The notes beneath the pieces were generated by a model. That model ran no database searches. It was not told the origin of the DNA and saw only the letters and a list, made by a program, of their open reading frames with translations. A stretch of DNA of 64,000 nucleotides from Legionella bononiensis (lineage in GTDB: Bacteria > Pseudomonadota > Gammaproteobacteria > Legionellales > Legionellaceae), in the NCBI RefSeq assembly GCF_016786215.1, contig NZ_JADOBG010000007.1:62001-126000 (forward strand), read 5' to 3'. The translations under genes and the position numbers were made by a program. Positions within the stretch are counted from its first letter, which is position 1, and every line of letters begins with the position of its first letter. Of the stretch, positions 44,600-53,490 are shown one piece after another.

Positions 44600-45850
44600 C
44601 TAGTTTCTATTATGAAAAACCAAAGTTACTATGGAGGATGACAGGGCTAAAAGGGCCAATAAATAAAATGCTGCCTCAAAGTGACCGGTCAATGAAATGG
44701 TAAAACCGGTGAGTGTTGGGGCTAAAAACCCGGCAATAGCAAAAACTGCATCCATAATACCTAAAGCAGTACCTGCCTTTTCTTTAACGAGATCGATGTT
44801 GACTGCATAATAAGACGCATTAGCACTCATGGCAAATCCTACCGCCAATGAAATAAAAATCATCGCGTACACTATATCGTTTATTAAGATGACAGGAATG
44901 ATACAGACAGCGGAGAGTAATTGAGAAATAAATATCGGATAAGAACGGGATAGACGATAACTCCTGGTCTTTTTTAAAATAGTGTCTGATAAACCCCCTA
45001 CTCCCCACATCATTAATGCGGCAAGCAACCAGGGTGCAATAGAATAAAGTCCAATTTGTTTTAAATTGAGGTGATATACCTGATTTAAATAACTGGGTAA
45101 CCAGGTCATAAAAAAGAATAAATAATAACCAAACACAAAAAAAGCCCAGTTGTTAGCAAGTAATGTTTTATTAGTAAACAAGTAATACCAGGTAATTTTA
45201 TTTTTATTAGGATTCGGTTCGCTAATTACGGTTTCTTTTAAATAATTCAATTCCTTTTGATTCACATAAGGTGAATCATCTGGTTTATCATGAAATAACC
45301 ACCACCAAATCGGGATCCATACGAGAGCAAGAACAGTTAAAAAATAATATGTCCCTCTCCAGGAGAACATAAGAATCAATTGGGACACTATAGGGCCACC
45401 GACAGCGAGTGAGATGGGTACAGAGATTAAAGCCAGTGATAAAGCCCGAGTTCGCTCGGACTCAGAAAGCCAGTCGCTTATCGCACGAGATAAGGCGGGA
45501 AAATTCGGTCCTTCTGCCAATCCCAATACCACTCGAGCCATAAATACCATTAAAAAACCGGTTGCCAGCCCTGTAAATAGTGAACCGACACCCCAAAAAA
45601 AGATGGCGACAATAAAAGTCAGTTTAGCGCCGTATCGATCTGCGGCTATGCCTCCTAAAAAAGTGGTGACAGCATAACCCACCCCAAATGCGCCAAGAAC
45701 CAATCCAACCTGCCCCTCAGTCAACTGAAATTCTTTGGTAATGTCTTCTATTGCATACGCTATAGAAGCTCGATCAATATAATTTATGACTGTAACTATA
45801 AATAACAGAGCAACAATTACCCATCTGAAATTTGATCTGTTCTGATCCAT
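44600..45850 (-). CDS. MFS transporter (ACS/GudP-like anion:cation symporter type)
   Basis: A 416-aa 12-TM secondary transporter of the major facilitator superfamily. The early motif GAFGVGYAVTTFLGGIAADRYGAK (between TM2 and TM3) is the MFS signature, and the VLGLAEGPNFPALSRAISDWLSESERTRALS block is typical of the anion:cation symporter (sugar acid or tartrate) subfamily. Substrate unknown. AGGGA lies 9 nt before the ATG. The next gene on the same strand is a second MFS protein 37 nt upstream, so both may be one operon. Confidence 0.88.
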   Translation of the reverse strand: MDQNRSNFRWVIVALLFIVTVINYIDRASIAYAIEDITKEFQLTEGQVGLVLGAFGVGYAVTTFLGGIAADRYGAKLTFIVAIFFWGVGSLFTGLATGFLMVFMARVVLGLAEGPNFPALSRAISDWLSESERTRALSLALISVPISLAVGGPIVSQLILMFSWRGTYYFLTVLALVWIPIWWWLFHDKPDDSPYVNQKELNYLKETVISEPNPNKNKITWYYLFTNKTLLANNWAFFVFGYYLFFFMTWLPSYLNQVYHLNLKQIGLYSIAPWLLAALMMWGVGGLSDTILKKTRSYRLSRSYPIFISQLLSAVCIIPVILINDIVYAMIFISLAVGFAMSANASYYAVNIDLVKEKAGTALGIMDAVFAIAGFLAPTLTGFTISLTGHFEAAFYLLALLALSSSIVTLVFHNRN

Positions 45851-45886
45851 TGTATCATTCCCTGTTATAAAGCCATCAAGTTCTTG

Positions 45887-47545
45887 TCAAATAAATGCAT
45901 CGACATAAATAGAGTTTCGATTTTCCTGCGCCTCAACATCCGTTGCTTCTTCATTTCTTACCGCATATTGTTCCATTCCACTGGCATTAAATGTCCTGCC
46001 AAAAAACGACACGGCACTTTTAAAAAGGCTATCTCCTGGCTTTCGATTTACCTGATAATTAATAATAGGAACACCAATGGCAGATATTAACATCATGGCC
46101 ACAATTAAATAAAAATACTGTTTATACCATTTCTCGCCACTTTCATCGACTAACAATCCCAATAAGATGGGCAGCATGATTCCACCAAGAGCTCCTATTG
46201 ATCCGAACAACCCAAACATTGTAGAGGGATTAACCTTTTTGAGTGTTCCATCACTGGGAGCAGACCATGAAGGTGAAGAAGCAATACTTAATGGGGTAGT
46301 CATGTTAATTCCAAATCCCGTATTATTAATAGCCAGGCTGGTATATAACCCCCAACGCGGTAAATTACCTACGGCTAATGCAGTTGAACCAATAATGGCC
46401 ATTCCGCATCCGAGAATATGAATTTTAACTCCTCCTGATTTATTATCGAGATATAAAATCATTTTCGAAGCAACAGGTCGAGCAAGTATGGTAATCAAAT
46501 TTGCCAAAGAAGAGGTAACTATTGCTTCATCAGGGGTTAATCCAAACCCATTAGCCAACAGCCTGGGTAAAACTGTTCTCGAGACAAAGAAGCTTCCTAA
46601 AGAAGCAAATAACGTAAATCCTAAAAGCAAGGAGCGTCTGTCAAATAACACAGTCACATTTTCTCTCAACATATCCATTATGGAGACATCATCATAATTC
46701 GTTGTAAGAAACTCATCCAATTGACCGGATTCAACAGCCAATTCTTTTGCTCTCTCATGGGGAAATTTAGCTCTGAACTGATGATAAGGTGATGGATTTC
46801 CAAATATCAACTCGATTAATCCTCCAGCAAGGATCAGCCCGGAATAAATCGAAAATGGAACATAATAACCAAATCGACTTAAAAAATAAGTCGCTATAGG
46901 CGTGGTTACAGCAGTTGAGTCAACTAAAAACGAATAAAGCAATTGTAAATTGGGGACATAACTCTTTTTAGGTACCCATTTTAACGTATCAATCATAAGC
47001 AGATTTACACCAGCTCCATGACCTATTAAAAAGCCGGAAGCAAGCATAATCCCATAACGCCAATCAAATCCATTAACTGTAGTAATGTCCGTACAGGAAA
47101 ATAAAATTGTCAGGCTAGTCATCCCCGCCAAAGTAAGTGACATCAAAGCTATCGCTTCTCTTTTACCTCCATTTTTGTTCACTCGCCAGGTCATCGGGAT
47201 ATAGGTTAACAGATTGGAAATAATCGGTGTAATTATTAATAATCCACCCAAAGCTTGATTCAATTGCTTCATTCCCATAAGAGGTATAACGACAGCGGAT
47301 GTTGCACTTTTTGTTGCATAAGAAGCCAAAGTATCTATCACATAAGCCTGAGTAAAGGAGCCTGTTATCTTAACTACAGGATTACTGCCAGAAGTACTCG
47401 TTGATGTACTACCAGTGTCACCAGTCACAAGTTCACTATTAGTAGGGTTATTTTCTGCATTAGCTTCGTTTACAGCATTCCTGTTATTTGCTGAATGATC
47501 ATCAGTTTCATTAACATTATTTGAATCTTGTTCTGTTATTATCAT
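45887..47545 (-). CDS. MFS transporter with long hydrophilic N-terminal extension
   Basis: A 552-aa MFS permease. Residues 1-60 are an unusual Asn/Ser/Thr/Glu-rich extension (NETDDHSANNRNAVNEANAE and STSTSTSGSN) of no recognised fold. About 12 membrane helices follow, with MFS motifs including GFLIGHGAGVNLLMIDTLKW. The tail is hydrophilic. It resembles the NarK/phosphate-type MFS but the substrate is not assignable. The first ATG is used here; a GTG start at 47557 would add four residues. It is on the same strand, upstream of the other MFS gene. Confidence 0.75.
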   Translation of the reverse strand: MIITEQDSNNVNETDDHSANNRNAVNEANAENNPTNSELVTGDTGSTSTSTSGSNPVVKITGSFTQAYVIDTLASYATKSATSAVVIPLMGMKQLNQALGGLLIITPIISNLLTYIPMTWRVNKNGGKREAIALMSLTLAGMTSLTILFSCTDITTVNGFDWRYGIMLASGFLIGHGAGVNLLMIDTLKWVPKKSYVPNLQLLYSFLVDSTAVTTPIATYFLSRFGYYVPFSIYSGLILAGGLIELIFGNPSPYHQFRAKFPHERAKELAVESGQLDEFLTTNYDDVSIMDMLRENVTVLFDRRSLLLGFTLFASLGSFFVSRTVLPRLLANGFGLTPDEAIVTSSLANLITILARPVASKMILYLDNKSGGVKIHILGCGMAIIGSTALAVGNLPRWGLYTSLAINNTGFGINMTTPLSIASSPSWSAPSDGTLKKVNPSTMFGLFGSIGALGGIMLPILLGLLVDESGEKWYKQYFYLIVAMMLISAIGVPIINYQVNRKPGDSLFKSAVSFFGRTFNASGMEQYAVRNEEATDVEAQENRNSIYVDAFI

Positions 47546-47675
47546 GCCATTAAACACTTATTTAAATTGAATTAAATCATATAATGCCAATAACTAATGT
47601 GCTGGCACTGCATCCCTGTATTTAAGATCCAACCGATCAAATCGTAATGTCACGTGTTCTGTTTCGACCCCCACT

Positions 47676-48143
47676 CTAATGATTCTCTTTCAGCCATTTA
47701 TTCTGTTTTTTAGATATATGAATTACTTTTTTAACTACAGTAATAACATCACCATCAGTATTTTTAACTTCAATAATAAACTCGGGTTCAATTTTATTAG
47801 TTTGTTCAATTTCCTGTTTAAAACGTTCAATTTGTTCTTCAGTTAATTCAAATTTAGCAAAAACAGTTCCTCTTGCTGGAATTTTATAACGTATAGAAGC
47901 AGATTTATCCCATACAATATAATTTTTTCCTAATAAATTCATTAGCATCAGCATATAAAATGGATCGGTCATTGAATATAAAGATCCGCCATAATGGGTA
48001 CCCACATAATTTTTATTCCAAAATCGCATTTTCATTTGAACTTCGATGCAACTCATGTCCTTGTTAAAACTTTTAACGCTTATTCCAGCCCCCCAAAATG
48101 GAGGCCAAAAACGCATTAATTTAAAAATGGTTGCAAGTTTCAT
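47676..48143 (-). CDS. DUF4442 hot-dog thioesterase-like protein
   Basis: A 155-aa protein matching the DUF4442/YiiD-C hot-dog fold: MRFWPPFWGAGISVKSFNKDMSC, the YVGTHYGGSLYSMTDPFYMLML helix that normally carries the active Asn/Asp/Gly region, and an IRYKIPARGTVFAKF strand. Members are predicted acyl-CoA thioesterases, but reaction and substrate are unproven. It is on the same strand as the MFS genes and 118 nt upstream of the second one. Confidence 0.75.
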   Translation of the reverse strand: MKLATIFKLMRFWPPFWGAGISVKSFNKDMSCIEVQMKMRFWNKNYVGTHYGGSLYSMTDPFYMLMLMNLLGKNYIVWDKSASIRYKIPARGTVFAKFELTEEQIERFKQEIEQTNKIEPEFIIEVKNTDGDVITVVKKVIHISKKQNKWLKENH

Positions 48144-48212
48144 AAGATAATCCCAAATCGTCTGATTTTATATTTTAAAATAATGTGTAATTCTATACAG
48201 CTTCTTACAGAT

Positions 48213-49805
48213 TTATGCAGAACTCAAATCAATTGAGACAATATTTTTAAGCGAGTCAGTTATTTGATCTGATTTAGTTTGAGAAAAAAAACCCAATCTG
48301 CCAGTTAAGTAATAATTAATACCTAAAGCAATGAGATATCCCATACCAAGCAGAGCTAGCGCCATTGCTGTTTCAGCCAATATCCAATGAACATCTCGAT
48401 GTGCAGATAATGTATTTTTTGCCCCGTTAATAGCTGACAGACATTTTTTTCGATATCGTAGCAGCACGGATGGATTCAGATGCTCCTCGAGATACTCAGT
48501 ATTTCGAGTCATTGTTTGTTCCAAATGCTGCATTACATCCGCTGCAGCAGTACAGTTTCTGTTACGTAAATCCTTCTCTTTATTTCTCATGATATTCAAA
48601 TGCCTTTTTATGAGGATAATCTGAAGATTTGTTTTGTGTTCAAATTCATTTAAACAGGATATATCATATTTTGTTGTATCCTCATCTTTATAGTGTTCTC
48701 TATCAATATTTGAAAACAGAGTAATTACCTCATCTATTGATGGTCTCTCTAACGGGTGTTCTGCCAGCATACGATTAAGGCACCCTTTAATTTTGTTTTG
48801 ATCGACCTCATCCAGGTACAATTGAATTTCAGGAAGAGAAAACAACTGTTCATTGGTGGATTTGGTTTTTATATAGTCATATTCTTTTGAACGTCTGATG
48901 TAATAGTTCTGATGATCATCGCCCCATAAATAGCTTAATACCCTGCCTGCTGAATAAATATCTGAGCTGGTTGTATATATCGGTTTACTCTTAAATGATT
49001 CTGGTGAACGATAGGCTCGTGTTCCAAGCCTTCGAAAATCTTGTTGCCCCTGATCGATTGCAAAGCCATAGTCAATCAAGATTACCTTGGGAGGATCTTG
49101 ATTGAGATCTATCATTATATTTCCGGGCTTTATGTCTCTATGTACCAGTTTGCGATCCATCACCTGTGATTTGATTGCATTCAAGATGGCTATAGTTAGT
49201 CCAAGACGTTTATCAATGGATAATCGGGGAATTTTATCGTTAATTCTTTTGCGTTTTTGGGGATTTAATATCTGTTCAAGGTTATAACCTTGTGCCTGCT
49301 CAATAATCAAATAACTCTTTTTACCATGTGCATACTCAGAAAAAATGGGTTTCTTAACGCGTAAATGTCCTGCCTGAACCAGTTTCTCATATTCATTATG
49401 TATTGATTGCGTCTTATCTATTTCACTATGATCCTGGATTTTAACCAGTTTAGGCCTTCCAGATTTTGCATGTATCTGACCTTCATCATATCGAATAAAG
49501 GTAGAAATAATAGGATACACTACGGCATACCCACCCTTGCCTAAAGGAGTTTTGCTGGTATCAAATATTGATACTTTATATCCGGACTTACCCTCTTTTC
49601 GCTGTCGCTTAATGAAGGACTGAGTAAAATTAAATTTATAGTGAGTATTATTAAAGGTGTATTCATAACTCTGCTTACTGTGCCACACACCCTCTGAAGC
49701 ACTGCTCTGTAGAAAGGAATTTAGAACCAACTCATCATTACTAGTCCCTGCATTCCAGTTATAAAATTGTTCTGGATTAATAGTAATTTGTAGTGTTGGA
49801 ATCAT
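48213..49805 (-). CDS. Eukaryotic-like Ser/Thr protein kinase, putative LegK-type effector
   Basis: A 530-aa protein with a complete Hanks-type kinase: glycine loop LGKGGYAVVYP (residues 89-98), Lys122 in VKIQ, catalytic loop VHRDIKPGN (Asp224, Asn229), DYG (245-247) instead of DFG, and GTRAYRSPES activation/P+1 region. The N-terminal 80 residues have no known domain. After the kinase comes a helical region, then one C-terminal TM helix (about 475-500, LALLGMGYLIALGINYYL). The lack of PASTA domains and the genus context point to a secreted LegK-like kinase anchored to a host membrane; inference. Host substrate unknown. Confidence 0.85.
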   Translation of the reverse strand: MIPTLQITINPEQFYNWNAGTSNDELVLNSFLQSSASEGVWHSKQSYEYTFNNTHYKFNFTQSFIKRQRKEGKSGYKVSIFDTSKTPLGKGGYAVVYPIISTFIRYDEGQIHAKSGRPKLVKIQDHSEIDKTQSIHNEYEKLVQAGHLRVKKPIFSEYAHGKKSYLIIEQAQGYNLEQILNPQKRKRINDKIPRLSIDKRLGLTIAILNAIKSQVMDRKLVHRDIKPGNIMIDLNQDPPKVILIDYGFAIDQGQQDFRRLGTRAYRSPESFKSKPIYTTSSDIYSAGRVLSYLWGDDHQNYYIRRSKEYDYIKTKSTNEQLFSLPEIQLYLDEVDQNKIKGCLNRMLAEHPLERPSIDEVITLFSNIDREHYKDEDTTKYDISCLNEFEHKTNLQIILIKRHLNIMRNKEKDLRNRNCTAAADVMQHLEQTMTRNTEYLEEHLNPSVLLRYRKKCLSAINGAKNTLSAHRDVHWILAETAMALALLGMGYLIALGINYYLTGRLGFFSQTKSDQITDSLKNIVSIDLSSA

Positions 49806-49955
49806 AAATGGAAATTGAGATGAATGAGATCAGGAGTGATTATCATACAATAGCACTGATTATTTGTTAAATATTTTGAACTCATCGATAAATTCTCATT
49901 CAATCTTTCCTTAATTTATAGTATAAAATGAATTTTTTATATCAAGGAGAGAGAT

Positions 49956-50789
49956 GTGGGTAAACTGAATGCTGGTGGAATGGCGGCAATTGAAACTGAA
50001 CGCGCAAAGCGAAGCGACGAAATAAGAACCTTAGTTTCAAAACCTTTTGATTCAAGTAATGTAGAACAACTGAATACACTGAAAAAATACATTGATGATT
50101 TTGAAAACAGCGCAAATTACATGTATGTATACCAAGCCTTAAGTAATGGTATGAAAGCCTGGGGAGCTTCATTCGTTGTCGCTAGATTTTTACCCATCCC
50201 TGATTTTATTAATCCTATCCTGTCCGCATGCCTCTACTTCGGTGTTTCCGGTTTTATCCTTGAGCGTTTCAGTATCTCTGATTTTTATAATCAATTAACG
50301 GAGATGAAGCACCTGTATAACTGGTGTTTAAAAAACGGTAATGCACATTACGATGAACGCATTGATAATACTCAGAACCTTTTAAACCCGGATATCCAAA
50401 GAATGATAAAATTAATGGCCCCGTTATGTACAACTGAGTATATGATGGCCTGGCCCAAAGAAGCAGAACGGGTTGAGGAAAATCCGAGTTTAATATCCAG
50501 TGCCTTTTCCTTCGGCTATTCATTAATAACCTCTCCTTCTTCCTTTTTCCAAAAATCACCCCAGCCAAGCGGTGACCAACAATTGAGGTTACATGACTTA
50601 AAAATAAGTGTTGAAACCCGAAGGTTAGATCTCAATGCATATGCTGGATTTAAACAAGCAATTGATTATTTCATGACAAGTGTGACCAATACTGATTACA
50701 AAGCATTGTTGTGGTCAAAATGGGATGATTTAAAGAAGATGGCGCCTACACCGGTCACTGCTCTGCTTACGTCTCCTAAAATGGATTAA
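49956..50789 (+). CDS. Protein of unknown function with hydrophobic segment
   Basis: A 277-aa protein beginning at GTG 49956, preceded by AAGGAGAGAG. Two bases upstream, ATG 49954 opens a different frame that ends after four codons, so the real start is the GTG. One or two hydrophobic stretches lie around residues 68-105 (WGASFVVARFLPIPDFINPILSACLYFGVSGFIL); the rest is helical and charged. No family recognised. Divergent from the kinase gene. Location in an effector-rich block suggests a secreted substrate, but the sequence alone does not show it. Confidence 0.6.
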   Translation: MGKLNAGGMAAIETERAKRSDEIRTLVSKPFDSSNVEQLNTLKKYIDDFENSANYMYVYQALSNGMKAWGASFVVARFLPIPDFINPILSACLYFGVSGFILERFSISDFYNQLTEMKHLYNWCLKNGNAHYDERIDNTQNLLNPDIQRMIKLMAPLCTTEYMMAWPKEAERVEENPSLISSAFSFGYSLITSPSSFFQKSPQPSGDQQLRLHDLKISVETRRLDLNAYAGFKQAIDYFMTSVTNTDYKALLWSKWDDLKKMAPTPVTALLTSPKMD

Positions 50790-50793
50790 TAAT

Positions 50794-50830
50794 TATACCA
50801 ACCGGCCAGTTCTTAGGGGCGGTTGGTATA
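50794..50830. terminator. Hairpin between two hypothetical genes
   Basis: Perfect 11-bp inverted repeat TATACCAACCG/CGGTTGGTATA with a 15-nt loop, 5 nt after the stop of the gene ending at 50789. No T-run follows. Confidence 0.55.
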
Positions 50831-50868
50831 GTGATAATTTAATTGATTTATGATAAAGGGTGAATAAA

Positions 50869-51906
50869 ATGGCATGTATTTTTACCAATAAACCACTGCT
50901 TGAGAAAGAATACAAACGCTTGTTTTTAGAAAAACTATCTACCCTGACGAAATTAAAAGAGTGTTTATCAGCTCGCTATGACAAAAAGGAAATTACTGAT
51001 GCTGAACTAAAAGGTGTTTTATCAAATAATCATAAAAAAATATATGATTTTATTGGGCGCAGTAATGAAAATAGACTCCGTTATTTTTTCGGGCACTCAG
51101 CACAAAGTGATTTACGTGACGCGCAAATAAGACTAATAGACCGATTGATTCTTGACAGCATCCATTTTGAAGTAATCAATATGTTGATGTTACAATTCGA
51201 CAATGAGTACAGTAACAATCTGACGGAGATTGAGAAAGAGTGGCATAACGAACTACATGATCATGCGCAACTTGGTCCGCTACCGAATAAACTTATCATT
51301 CAGAATGCAATTAAATCAATTAAAAACAGCGTGTTTAAAGATCTGGTTTTCCCTGAAAACAAATCAGTCGCGCTTTTTCATGTGAATGGACAGAGTATTA
51401 TTCCTAATAAACACGTTTTTATAAATTGGTTATCTCAATCAAATACCAAATCACCAATTAAAGCAGAGCATTCTATTTATGCTGTTGTCGCTGCAGCCCT
51501 AATTGCACTATTTGCATTTGCTTTTTTCATCGTTTCATGGGGTCTTCCGGGTGCTACGGCAGCAGGACTTGGGGGTGCTGTTGCCGCATCATTAAATCCA
51601 GCAGGCTTTGCAATCGGCCTGTTTGTTGCGTTCCTCTTAAGCGGATTGATAAGTTATGCTTGCTCTAATCCGTTAAAAGGTTCGATTGATACAATAGATT
51701 CATCCTTATCCAGTCCAGGACATTGCCCCAATCGATCATCTACCGAGTTCATTATCGGTAAATTACCCAAAAGAGAACAGACTGATGCATTAAATAATCA
51801 ACCTCCAACAGATGAATTTAATGCATTATTTACTCATACTAAAACGCTGTTAGAAGATGCAATGAATAATGAAGGACTAAATACACAATTAAATCCAAAT
51901 CTATAA
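50869..51906 (+). CDS. Protein of unknown function with two transmembrane segments
   Basis: A 345-aa protein. The N-terminal 200 residues are charged and helical. Two hydrophobic, Ala/Gly-rich helices follow at about 205-260 (VVAAALIALFAFAFFIVSWGL and GFAIGLFVAFLLSGLISYACS), then a hydrophilic tail. ATG 50869 is used because AAAGGG lies 9 nt upstream; a GTG at 50860 is the longer alternative. No family recognised. The 3' end overlaps the convergent SidE-PDE gene end by 6 nt. Confidence 0.6.
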   Translation: MACIFTNKPLLEKEYKRLFLEKLSTLTKLKECLSARYDKKEITDAELKGVLSNNHKKIYDFIGRSNENRLRYFFGHSAQSDLRDAQIRLIDRLILDSIHFEVINMLMLQFDNEYSNNLTEIEKEWHNELHDHAQLGPLPNKLIIQNAIKSIKNSVFKDLVFPENKSVALFHVNGQSIIPNKHVFINWLSQSNTKSPIKAEHSIYAVVAAALIALFAFAFFIVSWGLPGATAAGLGGAVAASLNPAGFAIGLFVAFLLSGLISYACSNPLKGSIDTIDSSLSSPGHCPNRSSTEFIIGKLPKREQTDALNNQPPTDEFNALFTHTKTLLEDAMNNEGLNTQLNPNL

Positions 51907-53310
51907 ATTCTTAATTCTATAGGGTGGGTTCATAAAATCGTTCACATTTCTTTGTAAAAAGCGATTATTTTTGCTGAAAAATCTCTCACTTCCTGAATAA
52001 TCTCGTATCGCGGAGTTAGGTACAACTATGCTAGGGGATTGGTTATTTTCAGATGATGAACTGCAGACTGTATTGACTTGATGCTCTGATGTACCATCAA
52101 GCTGCGTTTTATTTTTATCACTAATGAGAGTACTCCAATCAAAATCTATGCTACAAAGATCTATAAACGCTTTTTTTACATCTGCAACAGTATTAACCAT
52201 TGCATATGGGTTGCCAGAATAAGTCCCCATTGATTCTGCCTGTAACTCTTTCACGACTACTGAAGCACCAGTTTGTTTACAATATTTTGCTGCAAGTACC
52301 AGAGTTTGATGAGTTAATTCATTCAATAACGCATCATCAATAGGACCTAGCAGAATATAAAACACAGATTTTACCTGTTTAGAGATAGGATCCAGACTTG
52401 AAAAACATCGAATTAAATCGGCATTATGCACCAATTTAAATAACTGCTTAAACACACCGATTTTTATTCTATTGCCTTCGGTTAATGGCTCAAGAAAATG
52501 ATTAACCATTGGAATTGGACTTTTATAATCAAAACTGCTCACAATCGCATGTACTAAATCCGTGTCATATTCCAACTTTAAAGCAATTCTTCTAAAAATT
52601 TCCGCCGAACGCACACTGTAATCTGGATCACTTGACCAACCCATTTCATTGGTTCTCCCGGAACGATATAAAAACAAAGCCAACTCGAGACAGCTCTTTT
52701 CTTCATCCGTAAGCGTCAGGACTGGATTTAAAACATTCGCTGCAGGTAGTTCTATTGCAATTAATCGTATACTTTTTAGTGCTGTATTAAGCAGTTTAAC
52801 CAAACGAATACTGTGTGTCGTCCCATGATTTGGACGAAATGCAAATTTATTCCACCGAACGTCATATTCAAGAGGCTTATCCACGTAGGGAACTTCGATA
52901 ATATCTTCGGATAGGAGTTGAAATAATTGATATTTGATGAATTCTGCATTGGGTAACTTCCAATACGCTATAAATTCGGTAAGTTTTCTGTGAGCAATGA
53001 GAATTGGACGATTAAACTCAACTGAGAATTCCAAACCAAGAGGTAGTTCTATATGTTCACGATCTGGACCTATTACTAAGAGGTTTTTAAGCTCCTTAAA
53101 TTGGTCATCAGTTAATTCAAGGTTCAACTGCATCCCAACCTTCAAATGATCCAAACGCTCAACAGATGAATAATTAATTTCTTTTAGAAATCGAGTCAAT
53201 ATATGATTCAATGCATCTAAATCTGCTGTTTTTATATATTTTTGAAATTCATTTTGTATATTTAAAGCAACAATATTTGAATCTACAAAATCTAGTTTAA
53301 TCGTAAACAT
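51901..53310 (-). CDS. SidE-type phosphodiesterase (PDE) domain protein, paralog 1
   Basis: A 469-aa protein whose main domain matches the SidE-family PDE fold (PF12252; SdeA, DupA/DupB, lpg1496). Catalytic-motif candidates are FRPNHGTTHSIR (His162), LYRSGRTNE (Glu222) and LVHNADLIRCF (His295). Their spacing (60 and 73 residues) fits the His-Glu-His set of SdeA PDE (His277, Glu340, His407; recalled from literature). There is no mART domain with the R-SxS-ExE motif that I can see. Known PDE-only members cleave phosphoribosyl-ubiquitin or act on nucleotides. The C-terminus is a Ser-rich flexible tail. AAGGA upstream of ATG. Confidence 0.82.
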   Translation of the reverse strand: MFTIKLDFVDSNIVALNIQNEFQKYIKTADLDALNHILTRFLKEINYSSVERLDHLKVGMQLNLELTDDQFKELKNLLVIGPDREHIELPLGLEFSVEFNRPILIAHRKLTEFIAYWKLPNAEFIKYQLFQLLSEDIIEVPYVDKPLEYDVRWNKFAFRPNHGTTHSIRLVKLLNTALKSIRLIAIELPAANVLNPVLTLTDEEKSCLELALFLYRSGRTNEMGWSSDPDYSVRSAEIFRRIALKLEYDTDLVHAIVSSFDYKSPIPMVNHFLEPLTEGNRIKIGVFKQLFKLVHNADLIRCFSSLDPISKQVKSVFYILLGPIDDALLNELTHQTLVLAAKYCKQTGASVVVKELQAESMGTYSGNPYAMVNTVADVKKAFIDLCSIDFDWSTLISDKNKTQLDGTSEHQVNTVCSSSSENNQSPSIVVPNSAIRDYSGSERFFSKNNRFLQRNVNDFMNPPYRIKNL

Positions 53311-53490
53311 TCCATTTCCTTTTACTCTGCCTATGGGCTAACGACAGTATTGGGTTGGGCCTTGCTCAACACGATTCAATTTGCACCAAATTCTTCAACA
53401 CGCATGCTTAAGGCTATAAAACAAAGAGCACATTGTATCAAAAATGCGCTAAAATATCCACTAAATAATACGCACGAACAGGAAAAAATT

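Noticed and set aside
49954..49968. ATG two bases upstream of GTG 49956 as the true start
   Set aside because: That frame stops after four codons, so it cannot encode the 277-aa protein.
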